From Paludibaculum fermentans (GTDB lineage Bacteria > Acidobacteriota > Terriglobia > Bryobacterales > Bryobacteraceae): 64,000 bases of DNA. A program made the position numbers and the translations under genes. The notes under the pieces are model-generated. The model did no database searches. It had not been told where the DNA came from and saw nothing but the letters and a program-made list of their open reading frames with translations. Of this stretch, positions 61,464-64,000 are shown piece after piece. The stretch covers positions 1,922,001 through 1,986,000 of the forward strand of contig NZ_CP063849.1 of the NCBI RefSeq assembly GCF_015277775.1, written 5' to 3'. The first letter of the stretch is position 1. The number at the start of each line of letters is the position of its first letter.

Positions 61464-62153
61464 ATGAAAATCCTGATGGTGCTAACGTCACATGATCAAT
61501 TGGGCGATACCGGCCGCAAGACCGGTTTCTGGCTGGAAGAGTTTGCCGCTCCCTATTTTGTATTCAGGGACGCCGGCGTTGAATTGACCCTGGCGTCTCC
61601 GAAGGGCGGGCAGCCCCCGGTCGATCCGAAGAGTGACCTGCCTGAGAACCAGACTACAGCCATGACCCGGTTCAAAGGGGACAAAGCCGCGCAACAGGCG
61701 CTGGCGCACACGGTCAAACTGGCCGACATGAAGGCGGAAGATTTCGACACGATTTTCTACGTCGGCGGGCACGGCCCCATGTGGGACCTGGCCGATAATC
61801 CCGTTTCGATCGCGCTGATCGAGGCCTTCTACAACTCCGGCAAGCCTGTCGCGGCTGTGTGCCATTCGCCGGCCGTGTTCCATCGCGTCATGTACAAAGG
61901 CGCGCCGCTGGTGAAAGGCAAGCGCGTCACCGGGTTTACCAACGGCGAAGAAGAGGCGGTACAGCTCACGAAGGTCGTGCCGTTCCTGGTTGAGGACGAG
62001 CTAAAGAGGATCGGCGGCCTGTATGAGAAAGCGGCCGATTGGGAAAGCTTCGCGGTGGTCGACGGCCGGCTGGTCACCGGGCAAAACCCGGCCTCGTCGA
62101 CGGCCGCGGCCTGGGAGCTCCTGAAGGTACTTGCCGTGAGCAAAGCGGCGTAG
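61464..62153 (+). CDS. DJ-1/PfpI-family protein
   Basis: The product is 229 residues. It shows the class I glutamine amidotransferase-like fold with FYVGGHGPMWDL, nucleophile Cys133 in AAVCHSPAV, and an acidic Glu pair in WLEEF near residue 25. This combination is that of Hsp31/YajL-type chaperone or glyoxalase-like proteins that repair carbonyl damage. AAGGAGC lies six bases upstream of the start. It leads a short series of genes (cupin, cytochrome c) with identical spacing. Confidence 0.92.
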   Translation: MKILMVLTSHDQLGDTGRKTGFWLEEFAAPYFVFRDAGVELTLASPKGGQPPVDPKSDLPENQTTAMTRFKGDKAAQQALAHTVKLADMKAEDFDTIFYVGGHGPMWDLADNPVSIALIEAFYNSGKPVAAVCHSPAVFHRVMYKGAPLVKGKRVTGFTNGEEEAVQLTKVVPFLVEDELKRIGGLYEKAADWESFAVVDGRLVTGQNPASSTAAAWELLKVLAVSKAA

Positions 62154-62284
62154 GTTCGATTCAGGACGGCTGGGCGGGAGCGGTCGCCGCCGGTTTGAGA
62201 CGACGTTTATCGAGTCCCTGGACGCCTGGGCTCGACGGGAGCATCTGCGATGCCGGAGCCAGAGCCACAGCAAGGAGCGATGAG

Positions 62285-62809
62285 ATGTTTCGACGTATCT
62301 CGATCGGAGTGCTTTTCTGCGCGTTGTCGGGACTCTCCTGGGAGGCACAGGAGAACGCGCGCGCCAGCGACCGCCCGCTCCACCAACCAGGGCAGGCGGT
62401 CTTTCGGTCCGTGCTGCCGGAAGATATCGACTGGAAACCGTTCCCCGCCTTCCCGCCATCGGTCCGGCTCGCGGTGGTGGTCGGGGAGCCCTCGACCGCG
62501 CATCCCTACGTGGTGAGGGTCAAGGTGCCGTCAGGCGTGAAACTGATGCCGCACCGCCATCCGGAGGATCGGGTCTACACGGTCCTCTCTGGCGTGTTCT
62601 ATATCGGCCTGGGCGAGACATTCGAGGCGGACAATCTGACCGCGTATCCACCTGGCAGCGTCGTCGTGCTTCCGGGCAACACGTACCACTACCATTGGGC
62701 GAAGTCCGGAGAGTATGTCACCCAGGTGACGGCGATTGGACCGCTGGGCCTGGAATACCGGAATGCGGAAGACGATCCACGCCGTGCCGCGCAAGGAGCG
62801 AAGCAGTGA
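62285..62809 (+). CDS. Secreted cupin
   Basis: The product is 174 residues with a signal segment (IGVLFCALSGLSWEA). The cupin core contains MPHRHPEDRVYTVLSGVFYIGLG (residues about 90-112: two His and a Glu-like acidic ligand) and GNTYHYHWAKSG with further His, giving a metal site. The enzyme or binding activity is unknown. AAGGAGC precedes the start by six bases. It overlaps the cytochrome c gene by four bases (GTGA), which argues that the two work together. Confidence 0.85.
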   Translation: MFRRISIGVLFCALSGLSWEAQENARASDRPLHQPGQAVFRSVLPEDIDWKPFPAFPPSVRLAVVVGEPSTAHPYVVRVKVPSGVKLMPHRHPEDRVYTVLSGVFYIGLGETFEADNLTAYPPGSVVVLPGNTYHYHWAKSGEYVTQVTAIGPLGLEYRNAEDDPRRAAQGAKQ

Positions 62810-64000
62810 TCCGTCGCGTTGGTATCGCTGCCCTGGCCGTGGCAGTGCTGGCGCTCTGCGGCCTGCTGCTGCTGGCGCGGCGGAGCGAGATCGGGCCGCT
62901 CGGCAGCGCTGCTCAAGCAAGTTTCCCTGCCGCGGATATCGCGCAGGGGGCAGCGCTCGCTGCCGCGGGGCATTGCGCCTCCTGCCACACACAAACCGGA
63001 GGACCCGTCTTCGCCGGCGGCTATGCGGTGAATACGCCGTTTGGAAAGATCTACGGATCGAACATCACGCCGGATCCGGCAACAGGAATCGGGCTGTGGC
63101 CACTGGAGGCATTCACTCGCGCGATGAGGGAGGGTGTGTCGCGCGACGGATCGCATCTGTTCCCCGCCTTCCCGTACTACGCGTATACCAAGCTCAGCGA
63201 CTCAGACATCCGGTCGTTATACGCGTTCCTCATGACGCGCACTGCGGTGAGGGCTTCCGTGCCGGGCAATACCCTGCCCTTCCCGTTGAGGATTCGCGCT
63301 TTCCAGGAGGGCTGGAAGATCCTCTTCTTTCAGGAAGGGCGCTACCAGCCTAATCGAGCGAGGAGCGATGAATGGAATCGCGGCGCCTACCTGGCGGAGG
63401 GCCTGGCGGACTGTTCGGGCTGCCACACGCCGCGGAATGCGCTCGGCGGAGAAGAGAGCCGCCGTGCTTACGCCGGCGCTGGGATAGACGGCTGGATTGC
63501 GCCCGCGCTGAACAGCGCCAACCCGTCGCCCATCCCGTGGACGCGCGAGGAGCTGTTCCAGTTCCTGCGCACCGGTTCCAGCCCGCTCCACGGCGCAACG
63601 AGCTCGACAATGACCGCGGTCATTCGCGACAGCCTGGCGTTGCCCATAGTTCCGGACTCCGACATTCGGGCGATCGCAGCGTACTTCATCGATGCGGATC
63701 AAGCGAATCCTCGCGCGGAGGGAACCGAGTCCAGGATACGAGAAGCGCTGGCCACTTCCTCACTTGGCAGCGGCCAGGAAGACGACCCGGATGCAGCGCT
63801 GTATGCCGCAGCCTGCATCGCCTGTCATTACAACGCGAGTTCCGGCCCTCTGGCCGCGCGCCCGGAACTGGCCCTGAACAGCTCGCTAACGATGCCGGAT
63901 CCGGCGAACTTCATTCAGGTGGTATTGCAGGGTGTCGGCAGCACGGACGGCGCGCCGGGACTGGTGATGCCCGGATTTGCCTCCTCCCTGACGGATGCCG
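62806..64000 (+). CDS. Triheme cytochrome c subunit (runs off the window)
   Basis: The product has a GTG start, with 398 residues visible. An N-terminal membrane helix or signal (VLALCGLLLLA) is followed by three CxxCH motifs: CASCH at 57-61, CSGCH at 203-207, CIACH at 337-341. The layout, with ITPDPATGIG and YPYYAYTKLSD-like blocks, matches the cytochrome subunit of membrane alcohol/aldehyde/isoquinoline dehydrogenases, which pass electrons to the respiratory chain. It overlaps the cupin gene by four bases. The dehydrogenase partner, if any, lies beyond the window. Confidence 0.9.
   Translation, partial: MIRRVGIAALAVAVLALCGLLLLARRSEIGPLGSAAQASFPAADIAQGAALAAAGHCASCHTQTGGPVFAGGYAVNTPFGKIYGSNITPDPATGIGLWPLEAFTRAMREGVSRDGSHLFPAFPYYAYTKLSDSDIRSLYAFLMTRTAVRASVPGNTLPFPLRIRAFQEGWKILFFQEGRYQPNRARSDEWNRGAYLAEGLADCSGCHTPRNALGGEESRRAYAGAGIDGWIAPALNSANPSPIPWTREELFQFLRTGSSPLHGATSSTMTAVIRDSLALPIVPDSDIRAIAAYFIDADQANPRAEGTESRIREALATSSLGSGQEDDPDAALYAAACIACHYNASSGPLAARPELALNSSLTMPDPANFIQVVLQGVGSTDGAPGLVMPGFASSLTDA

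Noticed and set aside
1-64000. Search for tRNA, rRNA, CRISPR arrays, insertion sequences, integrases and replication origins
   Set aside because: None was recognised by eye. Small or degenerate examples could have been missed.

Overview
The window is GC-rich bacterial chromosome. Its protein content points to an acidobacterium of the Solibacter/Bryobacter/Paludibaculum type. The evidence is two very large Oar-like TonB-dependent receptors with an N-terminal carboxypeptidase-regulatory fold, a PadR-controlled ABC exporter, many secreted beta-propeller and repeat proteins, a PEP-CTERM segment, and the small 'NANAQLSTGP' conserved protein. The genus is an inference; no rRNA or other marker gene lies here. 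I found no tRNA, rRNA, CRISPR array, transposase or integrase.

Layout. 1-3.8 kb: three paralogous secreted proteins on the minus strand (one cut by the window edge, one complete, one internally deleted). 4.4-6.1 kb: a secreted propeller/ricin-like protein. 6.1-7.2 kb: a graveyard holding the decayed end of a ricin-like paralogue and a fragment of an ABC permease. 7.3-11.5 kb: a PEGA/propeller protein, a DUF4331 protein and a pseudogene with a stop codon in its signal peptide. 11.6-16.4 kb: a permease carrying an inserted beta-lactamase-type domain, its ATPase, and a divergent PadR regulator with a small membrane protein. 16.5-19.4 kb: an intact paralogue of the pseudogene, then a 1.3-kb tandem duplication encoding two coiled-coil membrane proteins, each with its own terminator and leader hairpin.

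19.7-27.3 kb: a 1190-residue secreted protein followed by a tightly overlapped hydrogenase-maturation operon (hypF-hypC-hypA-hypB-protease) with no hydrogenase structural genes, hypD or hypE in view. 27.4-32.3 kb: a VgrG-like spike protein without the rest of a secretion system, a secreted GlcG/HbpS protein, a small Cys-rich protein, a PduS/PduT-like pair (electron-transfer protein plus Fe-S shell protein of a bacterial microcompartment), a HicBA toxin-antitoxin pair and a PH-domain membrane protein. 32.3-35.5 kb: a two-gene operon of a gluzincin metallopeptidase and a ComEC-like metallo-beta-lactamase-fold protein.

35.7-57.5 kb: two Oar-like receptors, a metallo-hydrolase with a changed metal-ligand motif, a methyltransferase, gamma-glutamyltransferase, divergent GH43 and CBM6-GH5 glycosidases, a Tat-exported aldo/keto reductase, a PEP-CTERM/propeller/cytochrome c fusion, a WG-repeat protein and a secreted MBL hydrolase. 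This is a polysaccharide-scavenging, surface-oriented gene set. 58-64 kb: a conserved small acidobacterial-type protein, YceI, and an alpha/beta hydrolase, DJ-1, cupin and triheme cytochrome c series sharing one strong Shine-Dalgarno sequence. The last gene runs off the window.

Most interesting for follow-up: the permease-beta-lactamase fusion, the orphan PduS/PduT module, the internal PEP-CTERM cytochrome fusion, the protease-MBL operon, and the leader hairpin that co-varies between the two tandem copies.
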